A stretch of DNA of 64,000 nucleotides from an uncultured Alphaproteobacteria bacterium (GTDB lineage: Bacteria > Pseudomonadota > Alphaproteobacteria > JALCBB01): contig OY279575.1 in assembly GCA_958267355.1 (NCBI GenBank), positions 1,100,335-1,164,334 of the forward strand. Reading direction: 5' to 3'. Made by a program: the position numbers and the translations under genes. Positions 15,608 to 23,755 of this stretch are shown one piece after another (the stretch's first letter is position 1; each line of letters begins with the position of its first letter). The notes under the pieces were generated by a model. That model was not told the origin of the DNA. It was given only the letters and a program-made list of their open reading frames with translations, and searched no databases.

Positions 15608-17206
15608 TTAAAATCCCGTGCTGACCTTGCCGAATGGACGGGCAGATGGTTTTACAGGCGGTACAGCTAGGTGTGTACTCCGCGTTGTTGAGTAGGCGCC
15701 ACGCAGGGATGCACTTGTCGTAGGGGCTTCTAAGATTGCCGAAGCAACTGCATCTAATCCATCATCTTTCTGATTGCGAAGACTCGGATGCCAAGAGCGA
15801 AATTCGCCTATCCATGGCGTTTTGTAAATCTTGTTGTGAACACAGAAACGGGCGGCGGCAAGCAGTGGATCAAGGGCACGATGAACCCGCTCGGCTTTTG
15901 ACTTGGACTCGTGAATTTCTTGTACAGTAAGTTTAGCTCCTGTTCGCAAAATAGCTTCCTTCAGGTGGTCAGGAATAAATCCGCCGATTCCGTTATTTTC
16001 AACCGAAATTCGTTCAATATGGTATTCGGAACAAAACTGCACCACTTGATTACAAAACCAATCAAGTTTCTGTCCAGGTACTGATTTGGGCTTGGGCTCA
16101 AGATACTTAACGCGGTGGAGCATCCAGTTACCGTCTTCGTCTTTGAAGAGCGCAACAACAACATTGTTATCGCGTTTGCGCCCATCTTTACCCGGCTCGG
16201 GACCCAGTGCAGGATCCCAACGACACGCCACCTGTATAATTTTGCGTCCGCAAAGCCAGAGTTGTTTTTCTTTGTTGGCTTCACGGCAGATCAGTTCTTC
16301 GTCGTAGCGCACGAGAGACTCCAAGGCGAATGCGCCTTCTTTGCGTGCGTCTAAATCTAGAAGCATCTGGGCACGGAAGTTAAGCGAATGCTTTTCTGTT
16401 TCTTCTAGCACTTCTTTAGAATAGACTTCACCCCAAATCGGATAACCCGTTTCAGGCACACAAGCAGGTACAACCAGTCGGTAATATTCGCCCAGCAAAG
16501 CAGGCTTGCCCGTTTCGTCAGGCTTGGTTCTGTAGATGGAGTCTGTTCCGTGGGGTGTGCCGAGATACAGCGTTGCACCACCAGGCACGCGAATGTATTG
16601 CAGCTCGTCTAGTCTATCGCGCAACTTGCCTTGTAGGTAAAAGTTGCGGGACGAATTCGGTACTTCTAGATCGTCGCAGATTATCAAGTCGGCGCGACTG
16701 CCTGTGATGTTGGCTTCTAATCCGCGAGCCATCAGCGATGGGTCACGCGCTGACGGAGCCGATTGTAAGGTGAAGCTATCTTTGCTCCAAAAGGTACCGC
16801 GTTGCATTTTGGGTACAACTTCGCTCAGGGTCTTCGGATGAGTCTCCAAGACACGGCGCACATGGATAGACATCTTCACCGCCAACGAATGTTCAGCGGC
16901 AAGCAGGAATATCCGCAAACGCGGATTACAAAATAACAGCCAAGCCGCATAAAAGCCCGTGAGCGTACTTTTGCCTGCTCCGCGAAACGCCAGCACCAAG
17001 AGGCCAACGCGCCCTGCTCCGCGTTCGGTCATACAGTGGAGCCAAGCAATCATCCATTGCCAGTGGGCAGGCGTGTTGCGGTTTTGTGCCTGGTGCCAGG
17101 TTTCTACAAACTCACGCAAGGAAAGTACAACTTTCGGCGGCAGAAGTCCGCCAACAAGCGGAGTTTCTGCAGGGGAACCATTCGCCGAAAGCGATGCAAC
17201 TGCCAT
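15608..17206 (-). CDS. Phage terminase large subunit
   Basis: The large terminase is the ATP-driven DNA packaging motor and endonuclease. From the ATG at 17206 the product has about 532 residues. It has Walker A FRGAGKST (about 74-81), Walker B LIICDDLE, the coupling segment GGATLYLGTPHGTDSIY, and a C-terminal nuclease region (ISVENNGIGGF, then KDDGLDAVASAI). The pattern fits podoviral T7 gp19-like terminases. The frame extends upstream to a TTG at 17263, but that stretch is a degenerate GAGAGCAAACG-type repeat, so the internal ATG is preferred. No small terminase subunit was identified. Confidence 0.9.
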   Translation of the reverse strand: MAVASLSANGSPAETPLVGGLLPPKVVLSLREFVETWHQAQNRNTPAHWQWMIAWLHCMTERGAGRVGLLVLAFRGAGKSTLTGFYAAWLLFCNPRLRIFLLAAEHSLAVKMSIHVRRVLETHPKTLSEVVPKMQRGTFWSKDSFTLQSAPSARDPSLMARGLEANITGSRADLIICDDLEVPNSSRNFYLQGKLRDRLDELQYIRVPGGATLYLGTPHGTDSIYRTKPDETGKPALLGEYYRLVVPACVPETGYPIWGEVYSKEVLEETEKHSLNFRAQMLLDLDARKEGAFALESLVRYDEELICREANKEKQLWLCGRKIIQVACRWDPALGPEPGKDGRKRDNNVVVALFKDEDGNWMLHRVKYLEPKPKSVPGQKLDWFCNQVVQFCSEYHIERISVENNGIGGFIPDHLKEAILRTGAKLTVQEIHESKSKAERVHRALDPLLAAARFCVHNKIYKTPWIGEFRSWHPSLRNQKDDGLDAVASAILEAPTTSASLRGAYSTTRSTHLAVPPVKPSARPFGKVSTGF

Positions 17207-17277
17207 TGCCACAAGAGCGAGAGCAAGCGAGAGCAAACGAGAGTTAACGAATACTGCGAGCAAACAAATAGCGCGAA

Positions 17278-17661
17278 TTAACGCGAGATCTGTCCGAGCA
17301 GACGCGCAACAGAAGAGCCATTGCCCGTAGGTGTGACAATTCCAAGACGGCGATTGCGCAAGCCCAACTGCTGAGCGCGAAAATCTTCTTCTTCATTAAA
17401 CTCATCAAGAAGATTACGCTCTAGTTGTCCGAGCGCACGGCTGCCGCCAAATCCTGCAGCCGAGCGACTCGCCCGCAAACGCGCCAAGGCAGTACGATAG
17501 GCACGACTGCGCTCACGCCTTCCTTGCTCGTATTCTAAAAGATTGCGCCTGCGATCTATATCACGCCGCTCGGCGGCGGCACGTTCTTTCGCTTTGGCTC
17601 GGTCACGGCGGGACTTTTCCGCAATGCCCGTAGCAACAAGAATGGGTATTGCTGCGCTCAT
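17278..17661 (-). CDS. Small basic phage protein, possible virion component
   Basis: The product is about 127 residues from the ATG at 17661, which overlaps the TGA of the tail tubular protein B gene (ATGA). It begins MSAAIPILVATGIAEK and continues as a strongly charged Arg/Glu/Ala helical, probably coiled-coil region (about 15-65). A Gly/Ser-containing C-terminus follows. Its place between tail tubular protein B and terminase is where podoviruses carry internal virion or small structural proteins. No family is recognised. Confidence 0.65.
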   Translation of the reverse strand: MSAAIPILVATGIAEKSRRDRAKAKERAAAERRDIDRRRNLLEYEQGRRERSRAYRTALARLRASRSAAGFGGSRALGQLERNLLDEFNEEEDFRAQQLGLRNRRLGIVTPTGNGSSVARLLGQISR

Positions 17662-20267
17662 AGGTCTCCTATTCGTAGTTCGGTTTTTGCCGAAAGAATT
17701 TCGGCAGTGTGTGCGAAAGGCTGCAACCAGATCCATAAAGATCCCGAAGCCGCCTGCCAGTTTGCGCCCCGCAAGCGAAGCGTTTGTAGATCATGTCTTG
17801 TGCTTTGTTGTCCGCTTGTGCCTGATGCGATATGCCGCAACAGGTTTGGCTCAGCCTGCGCAACAAAAACCCGTTCCGCCACTTGGAAGGCTCCAAGGTC
17901 TTCGTTGCTAGATAGAAGCCCGTGGGCGTGGGCTAAAGCACTGCGCTCTGTGCTTGGGGCACGACGGACAAGCAGCTCTAAGGCAACGAGCCGCACCCTG
18001 CCGCGTCCGCTACTTGCTGACAGTGGCAGGTTTATCGGCAAGGGTTGGAGCTGTGTTTCAATCGTGGCTCCCCAGAAGCGGAGTCCACGATCCAGCCCGA
18101 CCCGCGCACTGAAACGTTTGCGCGCGTAATTCGGTGCTGTACGATCCGTAAACAGCGGACGATACCGCGAAATCTGCGCAGGTGCGCCAAGTGCCTGCAT
18201 TCCTGAGTCGCTGTGTGATTGTGCGGGCAAAGGAAAGGGAATGATTTCTAAAACTTCCCAGCGGGTATCTAGGGTTGCGCGGCTATTGTTCTTGCCGCTC
18301 CCCTGTCGCGTGATGGTTTCAGCAACGGAGTTCTGGTGTGCTAGCACAGCAGAATCTAAGCCCAAGTCTTCCAGCATGATTTCTACGGCACGGCGGCCAT
18401 CGCGTTCTGTTGTGACGCAGACGATTCCGCCGCCCGCAGAAACTGATAGGAAGCCACTGGCTCCGACATTGGCTTGTCCGTAATCGTCTTCGCCTGGGTA
18501 GCGGCGTGGAAGCATATCCCAACGTGTCCAAGCCAGAGTGTTTTGTTCGGGGAGCCAAGTCCCGCACGCCATAGTGCCATCGCTACGCACACCAAGCAGT
18601 CTGTCGTGGTTCGGATCCCACGCCAGAGAAACAAAATCCGACGCAATATGCGGAGCCAAGCCACGCAAAGATTCCGATTGGTGCTGTAAAGTCTCACCCA
18701 CCCACCGCAAAGCAGCAGGGCTTCCGTTTCTATCAACGAAGACCGTAGCCCCCGCCGCACGAATGGGCTGCACAGCATACGGCACCGAACGCGAGCCACG
18801 GGTACCAACTTTACGCAAATGGGCTTGAGCGGCAGTAATTGGCTCACCCGATAAAGCCCACTCGCCGCGTTCGGCATAAATTTCTAGCTCGGTGCCACTT
18901 GTTAGACTGCAGATCTTGTCGTCTTCGGTGAGCGATAGGTCTAGTGCATCGTCGGCTTCGGCTTCACCAATTGCGAAGTTGAGCGGATCGTTAATTCCAG
19001 AAAGCCACAATCGTCCCTGTCCCCAGGTGCCACTTCCTGCCAAGACAAGGCGATTTTCGTGGAAGGCAACAGAAGCAGGCCAGCCCAAGTTTTCACCAAA
19101 CGCATGGACACTCCAATCGGCTTGCCATAGATCGGCTTTCGGATCATCCGAGTCTTTGTCTTTGACAAGAAGAGAGAAAACCAGTTCTTCCTTGCTACTG
19201 CGTAAAGGCTCGGGTAAGGGTTCAAAAAATAGCCTAGCGTTTGCGTCTGTTGGCTTTATTGTGCGGCTACCCGAAACCCGAAAGCGAGCCGAGCCAACGC
19301 GCAGCCGTTGGTAGGTGATATCGTTGTGCCAGTTTGGGTGTCCTGAGAAGGCAGAAAAATACGCCCAGTAAATGCTGGCTTGTTCGTTGGACACAAGGTG
19401 ATGAATAAAAATTTCAGAAGCAGGTTCGGGTTTGAAGACAGGGGCGTTTTCTACTTTGGTGATTTTATCGGTGTCCCAATTGAAGGGTTGCACTTCCCAG
19501 ATGGCTTCTGATTGTAGTGGCTCGGTTGGCCCGATGGTGCTGGGTGCTTGCTTACGCAATAGCATTGGCTCGCGGGTTGGCGTGACGAAGATCCAAGTTG
19601 AAGAGTCAATTGAAGTGTAGTGGGCGGCACGGAATTGACTTGCGTTCCAAGCACCGTATTTGTCAGCGTTGGTGACAGGATAGGTACGTCCGACAAAAGT
19701 GTTGTGAATGCGAAAGAAGCCTTTTGTGCGATTTTCTGCGTAGGCGATTTCGTGGAACGGCAGGGTTTGGTCTTTGTGGGTGAGCGTTAGAATTTGCCGT
19801 GCAAGCTCGGGCGAGTAGCGGTGATTATCTAAGGCGTAGGAATAAGTTTTCAGCAGACGCTCATCATCTGAAAGCTGTTTGGCGGCAGGAAGAAGTCCAC
19901 GCAGGCGTATGGCTTCTAGGCGGTGTTTTTCGCGTTGGCTGGCGGGATTTCTTGACTCGTTGGCGACGGCTTCGTGCAGTGGGATTACACGCTCTATTTC
20001 TTCGGCGTTGAATCTGCGCCAGGCTTCTATATTTTCGGCGTGTACTAGAAACCGCGTTAGCACGAAGGCACGGAGTGACTCCACGCCTGGTGTGCGGATA
20101 AACTGCCAAGTGCCAGGGCGTTTTTTTAGTGCGCCGCCTGCTCCGACGACAAGGTTATCTAGGCGGGCGGCACCGTAGCGTAGTGCTGTCAGGTCGGTGC
20201 GCCCTTGGTATTCAGGAGCAATTTCTCCTGAAAGCCAGCCGTTTTGTTCTAGGATAACTTTACGCAT
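17658..20267 (-). CDS. Phage tail tubular protein B-like (T7 gp12 type)
   Basis: The protein is about 869 residues from the ATG at 20267, which overlaps the stop of the upstream gene (ATGCGTAA). It opens MRKVILEQNGWLSGEIAPEY, then GRTDLTALRYGAARLDNLVV and GGALKKRPGTWQF. This is the signature start of podoviral nozzle proteins, which form the tip of the short tail. The remainder is beta-rich, with repeated propeller-like segments (FHENRLVLAGSG, GLAPHIASDFVSLAWD). The longer frame to 20339 is not supported. It is the largest gene of the cluster. Confidence 0.88.
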   Translation of the reverse strand: MRKVILEQNGWLSGEIAPEYQGRTDLTALRYGAARLDNLVVGAGGALKKRPGTWQFIRTPGVESLRAFVLTRFLVHAENIEAWRRFNAEEIERVIPLHEAVANESRNPASQREKHRLEAIRLRGLLPAAKQLSDDERLLKTYSYALDNHRYSPELARQILTLTHKDQTLPFHEIAYAENRTKGFFRIHNTFVGRTYPVTNADKYGAWNASQFRAAHYTSIDSSTWIFVTPTREPMLLRKQAPSTIGPTEPLQSEAIWEVQPFNWDTDKITKVENAPVFKPEPASEIFIHHLVSNEQASIYWAYFSAFSGHPNWHNDITYQRLRVGSARFRVSGSRTIKPTDANARLFFEPLPEPLRSSKEELVFSLLVKDKDSDDPKADLWQADWSVHAFGENLGWPASVAFHENRLVLAGSGTWGQGRLWLSGINDPLNFAIGEAEADDALDLSLTEDDKICSLTSGTELEIYAERGEWALSGEPITAAQAHLRKVGTRGSRSVPYAVQPIRAAGATVFVDRNGSPAALRWVGETLQHQSESLRGLAPHIASDFVSLAWDPNHDRLLGVRSDGTMACGTWLPEQNTLAWTRWDMLPRRYPGEDDYGQANVGASGFLSVSAGGGIVCVTTERDGRRAVEIMLEDLGLDSAVLAHQNSVAETITRQGSGKNNSRATLDTRWEVLEIIPFPLPAQSHSDSGMQALGAPAQISRYRPLFTDRTAPNYARKRFSARVGLDRGLRFWGATIETQLQPLPINLPLSASSGRGRVRLVALELLVRRAPSTERSALAHAHGLLSSNEDLGAFQVAERVFVAQAEPNLLRHIASGTSGQQSTRHDLQTLRLRGANWQAASGSLWIWLQPFAHTAEILSAKTELRIGDL

Positions 20268-20949
20268 TGTCTGTTGTGCCTTTGCTGTTGAAAGCTTGTA
20301 GGTATGTTCCTGCTTTGAGCGAAACTTGCTGTTTTGCATCGGACATACGCAAGCGGCGTAGTTGTTGTGCTTGTCGGATCTGTTCGCGGCGTAGTGTGTC
20401 GTGGAGCGAACGCGAGCCTGTAATCGGCAGGGCTAAGTGGGCGGCGAAGCCGTAGGCGGCGCAGACTTTTGCGTCTTCGGGCAGATCTTGGAAGGCGACT
20501 TGCAGGTGGTAATCGGCGATGGCGTTTTCGGAGGCGAGAAGTATTGTTCCGTCTGCGCTATTGAGTTGCCAGGCGATGGCTCTGTGGGCAACTGGGTCGC
20601 GGACTGCGTTCACGCGCAGAATGGTTTGGTCTGGTTCTTGCCACATCCACTGCAACGCGGGCGGAGTGCTTTGCTTTTGCAATTCTTCTGCTGAAAAGCG
20701 AGCAGAAGCTTTGATGGTTTGCTGTTTGCGGGTGAAGTGCCATGCGCCTTCGGTGAGAAATGCACGGAGCCAAGAGTCTTCGTGTTGGCGGGCAAGGAGA
20801 AATTCTTCGGCACTGCGTAGGGTTTGTGCGGGGATGATTCCGTTTTCGTTGGCGGGCAGGGCGATGCCGAGCAGTCCGAGTGCGCGCAGGGAAAGCGACT
20901 CGGCGGCGGCTAGGTCAGAAATGGGCGGCAGGGATGTAGCGCGGGTCAT
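20260..20949 (-). CDS. Phage tail tubular protein A-like (T7 gp11 type)
   Basis: The 229-residue protein resembles podoviral gatekeeper/adaptor proteins, which join the portal to the tail nozzle. It has an N-terminal helical segment (LNLLGIALP-like: SLRALGLLGIALPANENG). The central ILRVNAVRDPVAHRAIAWQL strand region follows, then AFQDLPEDAKVCAAYGFAAHLALPITGSRSL. That last motif is typical of this group. It is translationally coupled to tail tubular protein B. The upstream gap holds a 24-base tandem array. Confidence 0.82.
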   Translation of the reverse strand: MTRATSLPPISDLAAAESLSLRALGLLGIALPANENGIIPAQTLRSAEEFLLARQHEDSWLRAFLTEGAWHFTRKQQTIKASARFSAEELQKQSTPPALQWMWQEPDQTILRVNAVRDPVAHRAIAWQLNSADGTILLASENAIADYHLQVAFQDLPEDAKVCAAYGFAAHLALPITGSRSLHDTLRREQIRQAQQLRRLRMSDAKQQVSLKAGTYLQAFNSKGTTDNA

Positions 20950-20969
20950 GTGGTGTCTCGTGCGTTGGC

Positions 20970-21183
20970 GGGGGCGGGATATGGGGTGAGAGATGGAGCG
21001 GGATATGTGGTGGGAGATGGCGTGAGAGATAAGGTGATAGGTAGGGTTAGAGATAAGGCGATAGATGGGGTTAGAGATAAGGCGATAGATGGGGTTAGAG
21101 ATAAGGCGATAGATGGGGTTAGAGATAAGGCGATAGATGGGGTTAGAGATAAGGCGATAGATAGAGTTAGGGATAAGGTGAGA
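20970..21183. repeat. 24-bp tandem array inside the phage cluster
   Basis: Six to seven copies of a 24-base unit (GATAAGGCGATAGATGGGGT plus TAGA) occur at about 21025-21183. More degenerate copies run towards the tail tubular A start. Because 24 is a multiple of three, the array is open in several frames and makes a false 88-residue reading frame. The rest of this 400-base gap, to 21353, shows no gene. Confidence 0.92.
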
Positions 21184-21353
21184 AAATTGGTTTTGGCGGG
21201 GTGTCGCCGCACCCCCCTGGACGGTTCAGGGGACTTCAGGGCGTGAAGTGCCTTTCGATGCGCGGCACGAGTCGGAAGCGAGGGGGAATTCGGACTCGGC
21301 TTGATCGAAGTGCGCGGTGCGGCGACGAGCTGTTGGCGTGGGTGGCGGAGTGA

Positions 21354-21593
21354 TTAGACTTCGGTCACGGGCACGCCTTTTTCGCTTAGGGTTGCGCCGA
21401 CGAGAGTCAGCATGGTTGCGTTTGCGGCATTGACTAGGATTACATCGCCTGTGCGGACAATATCGTGCGCGAAGGCAAGTTCGGTTCCGCTGTTTTGTAG
21501 CACGGCGTTTTTGTTGGCTTCGGTTCTGTAGTGCCACAGGGTGAAGCCGTTGGCGTAGGCAAGAACGCTAAGTTTCTTTTCTTCGTGGGACAT
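21354..21593 (-). CDS. Small phage protein beside the capsid gene
   Basis: The 79-residue protein (MSHEEKKLSVLAYANGFTLWHYRTEANK) has alternating hydrophobic residues suggesting a small beta barrel. VRTGDVILVNAANATMLTLVGATL forms the C-terminal half. Directly after the capsid gene, this size suggests a decoration or head-completion protein, but no family is recognised. The coding sequence is clean and bounded by repeats on both sides, which supports a real gene. Confidence 0.65.
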   Translation of the reverse strand: MSHEEKKLSVLAYANGFTLWHYRTEANKNAVLQNSGTELAFAHDIVRTGDVILVNAANATMLTLVGATLSEKGVPVTEV

Positions 21594-21602
21594 ATTTGAC
21601 TC

Positions 21603-21735
21603 CTGGGTTTTGGGTTTGGGTTTGGGGTTTAGGTTTGGTTTGGTGTGTGGCTTGTGTTTTGTGCTTGGTGTTTTGTGGTTTGTGTTTCGTGCTTGGTGTT
21701 TTGTGGTTTGTGGTTTGTGCTTTGCGCTTTATGGC
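21603..21735. repeat. GT-rich degenerate tandem repeat
   Basis: Units of the type TGGTGTTTTGTGGTTTGTG and TTTGGGTTTGGG fill the gap between the small phage gene and the capsid gene. Confidence 0.8.
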
Positions 21736-21803
21736 TTGTGCGGGGCGGAGTTTTTCCGAGAGGTTAGGAATCACTCCGCCCGCACCAAGCGGGTCAGAGC
21801 CGC

Positions 21804-22652
21804 TTACGCTTCGGATACGCTCATCACGGCAACACCTGTCGGATCAATCACGCAGGCACCTTGGCTCATCATGTTGTTGATGAAGTGCGCGGCTCTATCG
21901 CCGTGCCAGGTGATGTCGGTGACGATTTCAGACGCGGCGGCGAAGCCAACTGCGCTTTTGTGGAACCAGAAGCAGCGGCGGCGTTTGCTAACGAAGGGCA
22001 AGTCGCTAAACGGAAGCCACAAGGTACCGAGCCATTGGCGCGGACGGTCTGTGCGTCCGCCTGACAGTGGCAGGTCATCGTCGCCGACATAATCGGCGTT
22101 GGTGAATTCCTCCAACGACAGGAGTTGCGTCCACTGTTTCCAACCAACGACAGCGATACGATCGCCATCGTCAGGCACATTGGCTTGTCCAAGCTCGGCA
22201 AGCACGCTGTGTACATCGCTGGCGGCAAATCCTTTGTCAAAGTTTGCCTTAACCACCTTGGCGGAAGCATCACCAGCGGTTTTGTCTAGTGCATCAACGA
22301 TGAGCTGATCACTTTTGCGTCCGAGAGCGAAGGCACCTGAGTTCACAACGGCTTGTCGCTCTTCAATGCTGACTTTCAGTTCGTCCATGCGGTCTATCCA
22401 CTCGCCTGCGTACCAGTCTTGCAGGTGGCACTCTACGGGCGTGCCGTGGTCAAGGTTCATCGCAGGGATTTGTCCGTGGCGGCCTTTCGTAGAAGCCTTG
22501 CCTTTGCCAATGGTCTGAAAGACTGTGGTTGCGCCTTTCACATTGGTCTTGTTACGAACATACGGACGAAGCTTACTGCCCTGCCGTTGATAGGCTAGGT
22601 GTACTTCGGCTTCAAATTGTTTGATAAAGGCTTTGTCGATTGTCGGGTCCAT
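21804..22652 (-). CDS. Phage major capsid protein
   Basis: The 282-residue protein builds the head shell. Its sequence is typical of an HK97-fold podoviral coat group. The N-terminus FIKQFEAEVHLAYQRQGSKL is followed by HLDHGTPVE-like MNLDHGTPVECHLQDWYAGEWIDRMDELK. VVGWKQWTQLLSLEEFTNADYVGDDDLP and a C-terminal beta region then follow. The call rests on these patterns and on its place directly after the scaffold-like gene and before the tail genes. The start follows a short G/T-rich repeat. Confidence 0.82.
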   Translation of the reverse strand: MDPTIDKAFIKQFEAEVHLAYQRQGSKLRPYVRNKTNVKGATTVFQTIGKGKASTKGRHGQIPAMNLDHGTPVECHLQDWYAGEWIDRMDELKVSIEERQAVVNSGAFALGRKSDQLIVDALDKTAGDASAKVVKANFDKGFAASDVHSVLAELGQANVPDDGDRIAVVGWKQWTQLLSLEEFTNADYVGDDDLPLSGGRTDRPRQWLGTLWLPFSDLPFVSKRRRCFWFHKSAVGFAAASEIVTDITWHGDRAAHFINNMMSQGACVIDPTGVAVMSVSEA

Positions 22653-22761
22653 GGGGGTTTTTCTCCTGTGGGTTTGCGGGTTGGGTTAGGGGTTTGTTGT
22701 TGGCTGCATCACAAGCACAGACGCAGACCAACGAAAAACGGAGTCATCAAGAGCCAAACGA

Positions 22762-23508
22762 TTAAGACGGATAGAGCCGCCGAAATCCTTCACGCACCCG
22801 TGCTAGCAAGGCTGGGTCGCGTTTGCTCCAATAGGCGGGATCTGCCATTAGGCGGCGCAGATCGTTTTCTTCGGTGGCTTGGTCTCCGCTGGCGGCTCCT
22901 TCGGCGGAGATCAGCGAAGGCTCGCTTTGCGCCTGACGCATACGCTGCATCGCCTGAATGCCTTCGGCACTGGCGGCAAGAACAGCAAAGACTTCAGACG
23001 GCAAAGACTTCTTGCCCCAACGCAACAGCTCGGGAGCAAGGGCTTGCCAAGCTTGTTCGCCTCCGAGGGCACGGACCAGCTTGGCGCGTTCGTTTTCGCA
23101 GTCGTGGGCTTCCGCCAAGGCGCAAGCAAGCGGAAGCAAATGCTCTTCGGCGACTGCCAGTACGGCTTCTAGTTGCTCGTCGTCTAAGCCGATGGCTCGC
23201 AGACGGGCAATGGCTTCTTCGTCTAGACCTGCGGCGGCGGCAAGACGCTGAAACTTTTCTTCTTGGTCTTCTGTGTCTTTGTCTTGCTTGTCCGTGTCTT
23301 TGTCTTGGCTGTTGTCGGCTTCGCTAGAAGAGTCTGTGGAGTCCATAGAAGTGGAATCCATAGGAGCGGATTCCATCTTAGCCGAGTTGCCTTTTTGTTC
23401 TGTATTTTTTTCACCACTAGACTCCATTGAGTCCGCAGAAGCCCCGTGTGGATTTTTGTCTTGTGGGTCTTCGGCGTTGTTGCGGTGTTGTTGATCTGTC
23501 TCTGCCAT
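22762..23508 (-). CDS. Phage capsid assembly scaffolding-like protein
   Basis: The 248-residue product lies between portal and capsid, the usual scaffold position. The first about 85 residues are low complexity, rich in Asp, Ser, Lys, Glu and Met (repeats such as MDSTSMDSTDSS and DKDTDKQDKDTED). The middle is helical (LAAAAGLDEEAIARLRAIGLDDEQLEAVLAVAEE). The end has LMADPAYWSKRDPALLARVREGFRRLYP, a pattern seen in podoviral scaffold tails. The N-terminal expansion mirrors DNA repeats seen elsewhere in the window. Confidence 0.75.
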   Translation of the reverse strand: MAETDQQHRNNAEDPQDKNPHGASADSMESSGEKNTEQKGNSAKMESAPMDSTSMDSTDSSSEADNSQDKDTDKQDKDTEDQEEKFQRLAAAAGLDEEAIARLRAIGLDDEQLEAVLAVAEEHLLPLACALAEAHDCENERAKLVRALGGEQAWQALAPELLRWGKKSLPSEVFAVLAASAEGIQAMQRMRQAQSEPSLISAEGAASGDQATEENDLRRLMADPAYWSKRDPALLARVREGFRRLYPS

Positions 23509-23520
23509 AAGAGTTTTCTC

Positions 23521-23755
23521 CTTTTTCTGTTGGCTTGGTTTCTGTTGGTGTCTGTTGGTTTCTGTTCGCTAGGTTTGTGTTCGTTAGATTTCCGTTGGCT
23601 AGATTTCTGTTCGCTAGGTTTCTGTTCGCTAGATTTCTATTGGCTAGATTTCCGTTGGCTAGATTTCTATTGGCTAGATTTCTGTTCGCTAGGTTTCTGT
23701 TCGCTAGATTTCTATTGGCTAGGTGTCTGTTGGTGTCTGGTGGCTTGGCTTACTG
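23521..23755. repeat. 15-bp tandem array between portal and scaffold genes
   Basis: About fourteen copies of a 15-base unit (GCTAGATTTCTGTTG type, alternating ATTGGCTAG and GTTCGCTAG forms) occupy the whole gap. The array overlaps the last few portal codons. Plus-strand frames through it give spurious ARFLFARF-type peptides. Confidence 0.92.

Noticed and set aside
20946-21212. 88-residue minus-strand reading frame with an 8-residue SLTPSIAL repeat
   Set aside because: It is produced by the 24-base array, whose period is a multiple of three. It has no family features or separate ribosome site.
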